Below, piece by piece: positions 47,191 through 55,358 of a stretch of 64,000 nt of DNA. This DNA is from Ectopseudomonas toyotomiensis (GTDB lineage: Bacteria; Pseudomonadota; Gammaproteobacteria; Pseudomonadales; Pseudomonadaceae). Position 1 is the first letter of the stretch, and the number at the start of each line of letters is the position of its first letter. The notes below the pieces were generated by a model that worked only from the letters and a program-made list of their open reading frames with translations, searched no databases and was not told where the DNA came from. Position numbers and translations under genes: made by a program. The DNA lies in NCBI RefSeq assembly GCF_900115695.1, contig NZ_FOXK01000009.1, positions 186,001-250,000 of the forward strand. Direction: 5' to 3'.

Positions 47191-48057
47191 TCAAAGCACC
47201 GCTAGATCGCGGATGCTTTCGCGCAGGTTCTCGAAGTCATACTCCGACAACCCCAGATACTCGAGAATCGGCTGCGCGATGTGCTGCCACTCCATGTCGA
47301 TGGCCTGCCCGCCCTGCACGCGATGCGTCTCGCAGATATGCTCGGCCATCTTGAGAATGCCCAGCAGCGTCTTCAACTGAGCGTCACGCCCCGAGTCATC
47401 GCTGAAGATCGACAAGGCGTTGTGGTGGTTGGCGATGACCTCGCAGAGGTGCTCCGGCAGGCGCCAGGAGCGCGCGGTGAAATAGCCGACCACGGCATGA
47501 TTGGTGGTCAGCAGACGGTTCTCGGTATCGACCACGCGGCGCTCGTCACTGGCACTGGCATAGGCTTCCTCCAGCACCTGCATGTAGTTGGGAAAGCGCT
47601 TGAGCATCAGCGGAATGCCGCAGTCGTGGAACAGCCCAAGGCTGTAGGCTTCGTCGGGCGAGTGATAACCGAGGCGCTTGGCCAGGGTCAGGCAGGTCAT
47701 CGCCACGTCCTGGGCACTGTCCCAGAAGCGGTTGAGCACCAGAATCGCTTCGTCGGTCAGTTCGCCTTTGATCGACTGCGCATTGATCAGGTTGATCACG
47801 GTGTTGCAGCCCATCAGATTGACCGCCTGCTGGATCGAAGCAATGCGGTTGACCAGGCCGAAGTGTGGCGAGTTGACGATCTTCAGCAGCGCGCCGGACA
47901 GCCCCGGGTCCTGACTGATCAGCTTGGCGATGCTGCGCAGATCGGGGTTGGGCATGATCTGTTCCATCTGCAGATCGACCATGATCTGTGGTTGCGGCGG
48001 TACGCTGATCCCCTGCAGGACTTGCTGGATCTGTTCGGCGGTAAGTTCGTAGGTCAT
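47191..48057 (-). CDS. HDOD domain-containing protein
   Basis: A 288-residue protein consisting almost only of an HDOD domain (about 20-215), a degenerate HD hydrolase fold without the full metal site. The conserved core is Asp-Pro-Gly-Leu-Ser-Gly-Ala-Leu-Leu-Lys-Ile-Val-Asn-Ser-Pro and, later, Leu-Gly-Leu-Phe-His-Asp-Cys-Gly-Ile-Pro. Such proteins act in signalling in Pseudomonas and Xanthomonas, sometimes with c-di-GMP systems; no partner is seen here. ATG 48057 gives a normal start. It is divergent from the RlmI-like gene, with 138 bases between. Confidence 0.85.
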   Translation of the reverse strand: MTYELTAEQIQQVLQGISVPPQPQIMVDLQMEQIMPNPDLRSIAKLISQDPGLSGALLKIVNSPHFGLVNRIASIQQAVNLMGCNTVINLINAQSIKGELTDEAILVLNRFWDSAQDVAMTCLTLAKRLGYHSPDEAYSLGLFHDCGIPLMLKRFPNYMQVLEEAYASASDERRVVDTENRLLTTNHAVVGYFTARSWRLPEHLCEVIANHHNALSIFSDDSGRDAQLKTLLGILKMAEHICETHRVQGGQAIDMEWQHIAQPILEYLGLSEYDFENLRESIRDLAVL

Positions 48058-48195
48058 GAAAGAGGGATCGTGCAGGGTGAGAAGTAGCGCACAGTCTAGC
48101 CAAAGCACAGGCCAGCCCGCAGTCGACTTTTGTAACCGCCGGCCCCGCGTGCAAACCGCTATAATCCCGCTCTTTTCCCCGCGGAGCCCGAACTC

Positions 48196-49395
48196 ATGTC
48201 TTCCCTGCCCAGTCTGCGCCTGAAAGCCAACGCCGACCGACGCCTGCGCGCCGGCCACCTGTGGGTGTACAGCAACGAGATCGATGTCGCCGCCACCCCG
48301 CTGCATGGTTTTGCCGCCGGTGACCAGGCTGTTCTCGAAGCCGCCGGCGGCAAGCCGCTGGGCATCGTCGCCATGAGTCCGAACAACCTGATCTGCGCGC
48401 GCCTGCTGTCACGCGACGTCAAGCACGTGCTGGACAAATCCCTGCTGGTGCACCGCCTCAACGTCTGCCTGTCGTTGCGCGAACGCCTGTTCGACAAGTC
48501 CTGCTACCGCCTGGTGTATGGCGACTCCGATCTGCTGCCGGGGCTGGTGGTCGACCGCTTCTTCGACATTCTGGTGGTGCAGCTGGCTTCGGCCACCATG
48601 GAGGCGCACAAGGACGACGTGCTCGCCGCGCTGATCCAGGTGTGCAAGCCCAGCGGCATCCTGTTCAAGAACGACTCCAGCGCGCGCGACGCCGAAGGCC
48701 TCGAGCGCTATGTGGCGACCGCCTACGGCGAGGTGCCGGAGTGGGTAGCACTGGAAGAGAACGGGGTGAAATTCGAAGCCCCGGTGATCGAGGGGCAGAA
48801 GACCGGCTGGTTCTACGACCACCGCATGAACCGCGCACGCCTGGCGCCCTACGTCAAAGGCAAACGCGTGCTCGACCTGTTCAGCTACATCGGCGGCTGG
48901 GGTGTGCAGGCTGCAGCGTTCGGCGCCAGCGAAGTGTTTTGCGTGGACGCCTCCGGCTTCGCCCTCGACGGCGTGGAGCGCAACGCCACGCTCAACGGTT
49001 TCGCCGAAAAGGTCACCTGCGTGGAAGGTGACGTGTTCGCCGCCCTGCGCGAACTGAAGTCCGCCGAAGAGCGCTTTGACGTGGTGATCGCCGACCCACC
49101 CGCCTTCATCAAGCGCAAGAAGGACATCAAGAACGGCGAAGCGGCCTACCGACGCCTTAACGAAACCGCCATGCGCCTGCTGAACAAGGACGGCATCCTG
49201 GTCAGCGCCAGCTGCTCCATGCACCTGGAAGAGGACAACCTGCAGAACATTCTGCTGACCAGCGCCCGCCATCTGGATCGCAACATTCAACTACTCGAGC
49301 GCGGCGCCCAGGGCCCGGATCACCCGGTGCACCCGGCGATCAACGAGACCCGCTACATCAAAAGCCTGACCATGCGTCTGCTGCCCAACAGTTGA
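48196..49395 (+). CDS. class I SAM-dependent rRNA methyltransferase (RlmI-like)
   Basis: A 399-residue rRNA cytosine methyltransferase of the RlmI type. The N-terminal PUA-like domain (about 5-80) contains Arg-Arg-Leu-Arg-Ala-Gly-His-Leu-Trp-Val-Tyr-Ser-Asn-Glu. The methyltransferase core has SAM motif Val-Leu-Asp-Leu-Phe-Ser-Tyr-Ile-Gly-Gly-Trp, Ala-Asp-Pro-Pro-Ala-Phe-Ile-Lys and a Cys-containing Ser-Ala-Ser-Cys-Ser-Met-His nucleophile loop. E. coli RlmI makes m5C1962 in 23S rRNA, so this is the likely target. It is followed by a strong hairpin at 49403. Confidence 0.9.
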   Translation: MSSLPSLRLKANADRRLRAGHLWVYSNEIDVAATPLHGFAAGDQAVLEAAGGKPLGIVAMSPNNLICARLLSRDVKHVLDKSLLVHRLNVCLSLRERLFDKSCYRLVYGDSDLLPGLVVDRFFDILVVQLASATMEAHKDDVLAALIQVCKPSGILFKNDSSARDAEGLERYVATAYGEVPEWVALEENGVKFEAPVIEGQKTGWFYDHRMNRARLAPYVKGKRVLDLFSYIGGWGVQAAAFGASEVFCVDASGFALDGVERNATLNGFAEKVTCVEGDVFAALRELKSAEERFDVVIADPPAFIKRKKDIKNGEAAYRRLNETAMRLLNKDGILVSASCSMHLEEDNLQNILLTSARHLDRNIQLLERGAQGPDHPVHPAINETRYIKSLTMRLLPNS

Positions 49396-49402
49396 GCAAC
49401 CT

Positions 49403-49437
49403 GCACCTGCCGAGTGCGTTTCGGCAGGTGCCTCTTT
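49403..49437 (+). terminator. terminator after the RlmI-like gene
   Basis: GCACCTGCCGA and TCGGCAGGTGC form an 11-base perfect stem with a 7-base loop just after the stop codon, followed by CTCTTT. The tail is short of a full T run but the stem is strong. Confidence 0.75.
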
Positions 49438-49542
49438 CCCCCTCTCGCTGTTACCTCCCCCCACACCCGCCTCGCATCTCGCCCAGCATCGACTAGGCTT
49501 CAACCTGCATAGCTGAGCGCTATCAGCCGACCACCGGTTAAC

Positions 49543-49558
49543 TGGCTTGCTTATTGCT
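49543..49558 (+). promoter_or_regulatory. candidate sigma-54 promoter of the ABC transporter operon
   Basis: TGGCTT-GCTTA-TTGCT is a near-consensus -24/-12 element, with GG (49544-49545) and GC (49556-49557) exactly 10 bases apart. The start point would be near 49569, leaving a leader of about 96 bases with a small CGCTCCCC-ACGAA-GGGGGCG hairpin (49580-49599). It suggests control by nitrogen regulators such as NtrC or by CbrB. Confidence 0.65.
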
Positions 49559-49664
49559 TTTGGCTATCAACATAACGAACGCTCCCCACGAAGGGGGCGA
49601 ATCGACTCAGAAGTTGGAGCCTTGGCCACGAGCTGACTCCATATTGCCGATAGCGGGGAGGACT

Positions 49665-50783
49665 ATGACTGCGCAAGCTGGGAACGACGCGTTCCTGCGA
49701 TTCACCAACGTCAAGAAGACCTACGATCACAAGACCCTGGTGGTCAAGGACTTCAACCTCAACGTGGCCAAGGGCGAATTCATCACCCTGCTCGGCCCCT
49801 CAGGCTCAGGCAAGACCACCTGCCTGATGATGCTCGCCGGCTTCGAGGACGTGACCAGCGGCGAGATCCTGATCAACGGCCGCAACGTCACCAGCATCGC
49901 CCCCTACGCTCGCAACATCGGCATGGTCTTCCAGCAGTACGCGCTGTTCCCGCACATGACCATCCGCGAGAACCTGGCCTACCCACTGAAAATCCGCAAA
50001 TTGCCCAAGGACGAGATTCGCGCCAAGGTCGAGGAGTATCTCGCCCTGGTCGAACTGCAGGCCTTCGGCGGCCGTTACCCCGCCCAGCTTTCCGGCGGCC
50101 AGCGCCAGCGCGTGGCCCTGGCCCGCGCGCTGATCTTCGCCCCGGACATCGTGCTGATGGACGAGCCGCTCGGCGCACTGGACAAGAAACTGCGCGAGCA
50201 GATGCAGTTCGAGATCAAGCGCCTGCATGAGCAGCTCGGCTTCACCGTGATCTACGTGACCCACGACCAGACTGAAGCGCTGACCATGAGCGACCGCATC
50301 GCCGTGTTCAACAACGGCGTGGTGCAGCAATGCGCCGCGCCGCACGTGCTCTACGAACGCCCAGCCAACATGTTCGTCGCCGACTTCATCGGCGAGAGCA
50401 ACAAGCTGCCCGGCGTGATCGAGGCGGTCGAGGCTGATCGCGTCCAGGTGCGCCTCGACGATGGCGGCCTGGTCAGCACGCTGAAAGCCAATTGCACCGA
50501 AGTCGGCCAGGCCACCACGGTGTCGGTACGCCCGGAAAAGCTCAACTTCACCGACCGCCTTGGCGACGCCGGCAACCAGGTCAAGGCCCGCTTCGTCACC
50601 CGCCACTACGTCGGAGAATACATTCGCTACCACTTCGAAACCGCCAGCGGCAGCGAGCTGGTGGTGAAGAATCTGAACGACAGTTCAGCCCCGCAACTCA
50701 GCGCTCAGGAAGAGATCGCCCTCGCCTGGCTGCCGGAAGACAGCCAGGCCCTGGACCGATCAGAAGTGCCGAAGACGCTCTGA
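49665..50783 (+). CDS. polyamine-type ABC transporter ATP-binding protein
   Basis: A PotA-like ATPase of 372 residues. Walker A is Gly-Pro-Ser-Gly-Ser-Gly-Lys-Thr-Thr, the signature Leu-Ser-Gly-Gly-Gln-Arg-Gln-Arg and Walker B Ile-Val-Leu-Met-Asp-Glu-Pro-Leu-Gly-Ala-Leu-Asp. A C-terminal TOBE domain (about 290-365) is typical of this group. It energises import from the cytoplasmic side. ATG 49665 has a GGGGAGGA ribosome site; the frame opens 37 codons earlier, overlapping the sigma-54 promoter region. The substrate is not determined by the sequence; spermidine/putrescine or related amines are the usual ligands. Confidence 0.9.
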   Translation: MTAQAGNDAFLRFTNVKKTYDHKTLVVKDFNLNVAKGEFITLLGPSGSGKTTCLMMLAGFEDVTSGEILINGRNVTSIAPYARNIGMVFQQYALFPHMTIRENLAYPLKIRKLPKDEIRAKVEEYLALVELQAFGGRYPAQLSGGQRQRVALARALIFAPDIVLMDEPLGALDKKLREQMQFEIKRLHEQLGFTVIYVTHDQTEALTMSDRIAVFNNGVVQQCAAPHVLYERPANMFVADFIGESNKLPGVIEAVEADRVQVRLDDGGLVSTLKANCTEVGQATTVSVRPEKLNFTDRLGDAGNQVKARFVTRHYVGEYIRYHFETASGSELVVKNLNDSSAPQLSAQEEIALAWLPEDSQALDRSEVPKTL

Positions 50784-50817
50784 CCCCACAACTAGTAGAA
50801 GCAAATGGAGCACAGCA

Positions 50818-51891
50818 ATGGCTAGATCACTGACTACCAGCTTTTCCACCTTCGCCCTGGTGGCGGCATTGGGACTCACAGCGGGCAACGCCACAGCCCA
50901 GGACAGCCTCACCGTGGTGTCCTGGGGCGGCGCCTATGGCGCGGCGCAGAAAAAACACGTCATCGACCCCTACCAGGCAGAGTCCGGCGTCAAGGTATTG
51001 TTCGAGGATTACTCGGGCGGCGTCGCCGAGATCAAGGCCCAGGTCGAATCTGGCAACATTCAGTGGGACGTGGTCGACTTCGAAGTGATCGACCTCGAGC
51101 GCGCCTGCTCCGAAGGCCTGCTGGAAACCCTCGACCACAGCGTGCTGCCGGCCGGCATCGACGGCACCCCGGCCGCCCAGGACTTTATCCCCGAAGCCCT
51201 GGCCAGCGAGTGCGCGGTGGGCAATATCGTCTGGTCGGTAGTATTCGCCTACAACCAGAACACCATCGGCGGTACCAAGGCTGCCAGCATTGGCGACTTT
51301 TTCGACACCGCCAAGATCCCTGGCAAGCGCGCCATGCGCAAACGCCCACAGGTGAACATGGAATGGGCACTGATGGCCGACGGCGTCGCGCCTGAGGAAG
51401 TCTACGAAGTACTGGCCACCCCGGAAGGCCAGCAACGCGCCTTCGACAAGCTGGCCAGCATCAAGAAGGACATCGTCTGGTTCGACTCCTGGTCGCAGGC
51501 GCCACAACTGCTCAATGACGGCGGCGCGGTGCTGGTGCAATCGGCCAACGGCCGCTTCTACGACGCCATCGTGCAGGAGAAGAAACCCTTCGAAATCGTC
51601 TGGGATGGCCACGTCTACGACCTCGACGCCTGGGCCATCGTCAAGGGCACCAAGAAGAAGGACCTGGCCATGGAGTTCATCAAGTACGCCACCGGCTCCA
51701 AGCCCCTGGCCGGCATGCCGGACGTGGCCTACGGCCCGACCCGCAAGTCGTCCATGCCGCTGGCTGACCAGAGCGCGACGCCGCACCTGCCGACCGCTCA
51801 CCTGGACAAAGGCATCCAGGCCGGCTCCGAGTTCTGGGCTGACTATGGCGAGTCGCTGGGCGAGAAATTCAACGAGTGGCTGTTGAAGTAA
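50818..51891 (+). CDS. ABC transporter periplasmic solute-binding protein (PotD-like)
   Basis: A 357-residue binding protein with a signal peptide (about 1-27, Ala-Thr-Ala cleavage). The PotD/PotF-like pattern begins with Val-Val-Ser-Trp-Gly-Gly-Ala-Tyr and shows many acidic and aromatic pocket residues (for example Trp-Asp-Val-Val-Asp-Phe-Glu), as expected for amine ligands. The exact substrate is unknown. It is 34 bases downstream of the ATPase gene. A 26-base hairpin repeat follows in the spacer to the permease. Confidence 0.9.
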   Translation: MARSLTTSFSTFALVAALGLTAGNATAQDSLTVVSWGGAYGAAQKKHVIDPYQAESGVKVLFEDYSGGVAEIKAQVESGNIQWDVVDFEVIDLERACSEGLLETLDHSVLPAGIDGTPAAQDFIPEALASECAVGNIVWSVVFAYNQNTIGGTKAASIGDFFDTAKIPGKRAMRKRPQVNMEWALMADGVAPEEVYEVLATPEGQQRAFDKLASIKKDIVWFDSWSQAPQLLNDGGAVLVQSANGRFYDAIVQEKKPFEIVWDGHVYDLDAWAIVKGTKKKDLAMEFIKYATGSKPLAGMPDVAYGPTRKSSMPLADQSATPHLPTAHLDKGIQAGSEFWADYGESLGEKFNEWLLK

Positions 51892-51903
51892 ACGCCATCA
51901 GCT

Positions 51904-51929
51904 CCCCTCTCCCACTTGTGGGAGAGGGG
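51904..51929. repeat. CCCCTCTCCC palindrome in the transporter operon
   Basis: CCCCTCTCCC-ACTTGT-GGGAGAGGGG forms a 10-base stem with a 6-base loop, the same dispersed palindrome as at 3491-3516. It lies 12 bases after the binding-protein stop, inside the operon. Confidence 0.75.
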
Positions 51930-52066
51930 TTGGGGGAGAGGGTATCGGCCTCACCAGATCCCCTTGATTGCGCTCGGCGGGTTACGCCGCGCCCATCACT
52001 CGCATCGCCTATCTGGCCAGGCGTCATGCGCGGCTAACCCGCCTTACAACGGATCGGAGTCATACC

Positions 52067-53302
52067 TTGTCATCCCTGACCACCAGCGAAGCCGGCCAAG
52101 CCGCCAGCGCCCGTCGCAAGAAACGCCTCGCCGCCTTTCTCTTCGTGGTGCCGCTGCTGCTGTTCATCATCGTCACCTTCGTCGCCCCGATTGGCAGCAT
52201 GCTGTGGCGCAGCGTGTATCACCCGACCGTGGCCGAGCTGATTCCGCAAACCCTGGCCGAGCTCGAACGCTGGGAAGATCACAAACAACTGCCGGACGAA
52301 AAGACCCTGCAGGTATTCGTCAGCGAACTGCACGCGCTCAACGAGCAGCGCCTGTCCGGCAAGCTGTCCGAAGAGTTCAACCGCGCCTATACCGGCATGT
52401 CCAGTGTGGTCAAAGCCACCGCGCGGCGCATCGGCCGGATGGATGCCGAAGCGCTGTCCTCCGAGGGGGTCGAAGCCCTGCTCGCCAGCCATCGCAACTG
52501 GAGCAAGCCCGAGCTGTGGTACGCCATCGAGCGCGCCGGCAAGGTCTACACCTACGACTACTACCTGACGGCCCTGGACCTGGAGATGCACCCCGACGAT
52601 GGCATCCAGGTGCGCCAGGACACGCAGATCTACCTGCAGCTGTATTCCAAGACCCTGAACATGGCGCTGGTCATCACCCTGCTCTGCGCCCTGCTCGGCT
52701 ACCCGCTGGCCTACTACCTCGCCGGCCTGCCATCGAACCGCGCCAACCTGCTGCTGGTGCTGGTGCTGCTGCCGTTCTGGACCTCGCTGCTGGTGCGCAC
52801 CACCTCATGGATCGCGCTGCTGCAGACCAATGGCGTGATCAATTCCACGCTCATGGGCATCGGCCTGATCAGTCAGCCCTTCGAGATGCTCTACACCTCG
52901 TTCGCCACCGTGGTGGCGATGACCCACATCCTGCTGCCGTTCATGATTCTGCCGCTGTACAGCGTGATGCGCGGCATCGACCCCAGCTACATGCGTGCAG
53001 CACTCAGCCTCGGCGACAAACCGATCCCGGCGTTCGCCCGTATCTACTTCCCGATGACGTTGCCCGGGCTCAGCGCCGGGGCGCTGCTGGTGTTCATCAT
53101 CTCCGTGGGCTACTACATCACCCCGGCACTGGTCGGAGGTACCGACGGACAGATGATCAGCAACATCATCGCCTTCCACATGCAGCGCTCGAACAACTGG
53201 GAGCTGGCCGCCGCGCTGGGCTCGCTGCTGCTCGGGCTGATCCTGTTGCTGTACTGGGTGTACGACCGCTTCGTCGGCGCCAGCAACATCAAGTTGGGAT
53301 GA
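52067..53302 (+). CDS. ABC transporter permease (PotB-like, long form; TTG start)
   Basis: A membrane permease of 411 residues, about 100 more than a standard PotB. TM1 (about 17-40) is followed by an extra domain of about 145 residues (about 45-190) outside the membrane, and only then by the five-helix permease core with the EAA loop near Met-Arg-Ala-Ala-Leu-Ser-Leu-Gly. No ATG fits: the only close start is TTG 52067 with GGAG seven bases upstream; a GTG-type start at 51968 would cover the hairpin repeat. The similar long permease in related amine transporters supports the extended form. Confidence 0.83.
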   Translation: MSSLTTSEAGQAASARRKKRLAAFLFVVPLLLFIIVTFVAPIGSMLWRSVYHPTVAELIPQTLAELERWEDHKQLPDEKTLQVFVSELHALNEQRLSGKLSEEFNRAYTGMSSVVKATARRIGRMDAEALSSEGVEALLASHRNWSKPELWYAIERAGKVYTYDYYLTALDLEMHPDDGIQVRQDTQIYLQLYSKTLNMALVITLLCALLGYPLAYYLAGLPSNRANLLLVLVLLPFWTSLLVRTTSWIALLQTNGVINSTLMGIGLISQPFEMLYTSFATVVAMTHILLPFMILPLYSVMRGIDPSYMRAALSLGDKPIPAFARIYFPMTLPGLSAGALLVFIISVGYYITPALVGGTDGQMISNIIAFHMQRSNNWELAAALGSLLLGLILLLYWVYDRFVGASNIKLG

Positions 53303-53309
53303 CGAGACA

Positions 53310-54164
53310 ATGAAGATCCCTGCCTACTACGGTTTCTGGCACCATCTCGGCAACTGGCTGCTCAAGGTCAGCTCCTGGCTGGTGCTGCTGTTCCTGATCC
53401 TGCCGATCCTGGTGATCGTACCGCTGTCGTTCAACGCCGAGCCCTTCTTCAGCTTCACCGAGGGCATGCTCACGCTGGACCCCGAGGCCTACTCGCTGCG
53501 CTGGTACCGGGAGATCTTCAACGATCCGAAGTGGATACTGGCGATCAAGAACAGCTTCTTCATCGGCATCCTCTCCACCATTCTGGCCACGATTCTGGGC
53601 ACCTGCGCAGCCGTAGGCCTGGCGCGCGACGAGATGCCGCTTCGCCGCTTCATCACCGCCCTGCTGCTATCACCGATGATCGTGCCGCTGATCATCACCG
53701 CCGCTGGCATGTTCTTCTTCTACTCCAACCTCGGCCTGGCCGGCGGCTATCTGGGTGTGATCCTGGCCCACGCGGCGCTCGGTACGCCCTTCGTCATCAT
53801 CACCGTCACCGCCACGCTCACCGGCTTCGACTACAGCCTGGCACGCGCAGCGCTGAATCTCGGCGCCACGCCAGTACGCGTATTCTTCGACGTGATCATG
53901 CCGCTGATCCGCCCCGGGGTGATTTCCGGCGCGCTGTTCGCCTTCATCACCTCCTTCGATGAGGTGGTGGTCATCCTGTTCATGGCTGGCCCACAGCAAC
54001 GCACCATTCCGCGGCAGATGTTCTCGGGCCTGCGCGAGCAGATCAACCCGAGCATCCTGGCCATCGCCACCCTGCTGATTCTGGTGTCCATCGCTTTGCT
54101 GGTAACCATCGAACTGCTGCGCCGCCGCGCCGAGCGGATGCGAGGGATCGAGATACCGGACTGA
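53310..54164 (+). CDS. ABC transporter permease (PotC-like)
   Basis: The second membrane subunit, 284 residues with about six helices (first about 17-40). The EAA motif reads Ala-Arg-Ala-Ala-Leu-Asn-Leu-Gly-Ala (about 178-186). It lies 7 bases after the first permease and completes the four-gene transporter (ATPase, binding protein, two permeases). No other gene follows on this transcript before the AraC gene 122 bases downstream. Confidence 0.92.
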   Translation: MKIPAYYGFWHHLGNWLLKVSSWLVLLFLILPILVIVPLSFNAEPFFSFTEGMLTLDPEAYSLRWYREIFNDPKWILAIKNSFFIGILSTILATILGTCAAVGLARDEMPLRRFITALLLSPMIVPLIITAAGMFFFYSNLGLAGGYLGVILAHAALGTPFVIITVTATLTGFDYSLARAALNLGATPVRVFFDVIMPLIRPGVISGALFAFITSFDEVVVILFMAGPQQRTIPRQMFSGLREQINPSILAIATLLILVSIALLVTIELLRRRAERMRGIEIPD

Positions 54165-54286
54165 TACCCGCCCCGAAGGGCGAACATGACGCAGAACACT
54201 TCCCCTGTTCGTCCGAAGCCCATCACCTTTATTATCGGCGGCCTGCCCTGCCTATCCACCAGCTTCGAGCACGACACGCCCTGACC

Positions 54287-55234
54287 ATGGATGCAACCCG
54301 AGACGTACATGAGCAGCGCCTGGTGGAGCAGGAGCATGCTCTGCTGTTCGAACGCCCGCATGCGGGGTCGCGCAAACCCTACGAACGGGACAAGCCACCG
54401 CCCCATGTGCTGGAAGACCGGCGCATCCTGCGCGCCATTCGCTACATTGAAGCCCACTTGGACCGGCCGCTCTCGCTTGATCGTCTGGCGGCTCGCGCCA
54501 GCCTGAGCACCTTCCACTTTCAGCGCCATTTCCGCGAGGTAATGGGCGAAAGCCCAAGCGAATACATTCGTCGCACCCGCCTCGACCGCGCGGCGATTCA
54601 CCTGTTGATCTACCCGGAGTCGGTGCTTTCCATCGCGCTGTCCGTTGGCTACTCCAGTCATGAGGCCTTCATCCGTGCCTTCCATCGCCAGTTCGCCCTG
54701 ACGCCCACCCAGTACCGTCAGTTCGCGCGCCAGGCCAGCATCCCCGCCACAGCTGAGGAACATCGTCGGGCAAGCGAAGTACAGATCACTCACCTTCCCG
54801 ATCTGGCGCTGCTGAGCATGCGTTTCTACGGCAGCTATGCACGAGTTGCGGAGCACTGGCGACACTTTGCCGAAGAACTGCAACGTATCGGCTATCCATT
54901 GGATAACGCCAGGGCCATCGGAGCCATCACCGACAACCCGGAGATCACCCCCAACGACCTGGTGCGCTACGACTGCGCTGTGGTCGATCTCGGACTCCCC
55001 ATCGGTGACGCCCCACTGAGCCGAATGAGGCTGCCAGCCGGACGTTACGCCTGCCTTCAACACCGAGCACCCTACAACCAGGTATTCGCGGCCTATCGCA
55101 CCCTCGCCGTGGCCTGGCCGGAAAGCTCCGGTGAGCGTTTTGTCCCCCAGGGCGGCTATGAACTCTATCGCCAGCCCCCCTGGTCAGGTGATGCCACGCA
55201 ATGTCTGGATATCGCCCTCGGCCTGGAGAGCTGA
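54287..55234 (+). CDS. AraC family regulator with a GyrI-like domain
   Basis: A 315-residue transcription regulator. The helix-turn-helix pair is at about 40-140 (Leu-Ala-Ala-Arg-Ala-Ser-Leu-Ser-Thr-Phe-His-Phe-Gln-Arg-His-Phe and Val-Gly-Tyr-Ser-Ser-His-Glu-Ala-Phe), so DNA binding is N-terminal, the reverse of classical AraC. The C-terminal half (about 165-312) is a GyrI-like small-molecule-binding domain, as in SbmC/Rob relatives. The inducer is unknown. It sits between the ABC transporter and the two-partner secretion genes and could control either one. Upstream is a 122-base spacer with no obvious site. Confidence 0.88.
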   Translation: MDATRDVHEQRLVEQEHALLFERPHAGSRKPYERDKPPPHVLEDRRILRAIRYIEAHLDRPLSLDRLAARASLSTFHFQRHFREVMGESPSEYIRRTRLDRAAIHLLIYPESVLSIALSVGYSSHEAFIRAFHRQFALTPTQYRQFARQASIPATAEEHRRASEVQITHLPDLALLSMRFYGSYARVAEHWRHFAEELQRIGYPLDNARAIGAITDNPEITPNDLVRYDCAVVDLGLPIGDAPLSRMRLPAGRYACLQHRAPYNQVFAAYRTLAVAWPESSGERFVPQGGYELYRQPPWSGDATQCLDIALGLES

Positions 55235-55358
55235 GGCAAACACCGCAAGTTCTATCAAGCTACATCCAGGTCACACGACCTAGGCTTCCTCTTTGTCTTC
55301 GGCCTGATGCAGATCACTCAGGCCTGGGCAGCCGTCTCCCAGAAGGAAGCTGATCGCC

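Noticed and set aside
51916..53313. 465-codon plus-strand frame in the permease region
   Set aside because: It overlaps the permease in another frame, is arginine- and proline-rich without membrane helices, and would leave the transporter without its second permease.
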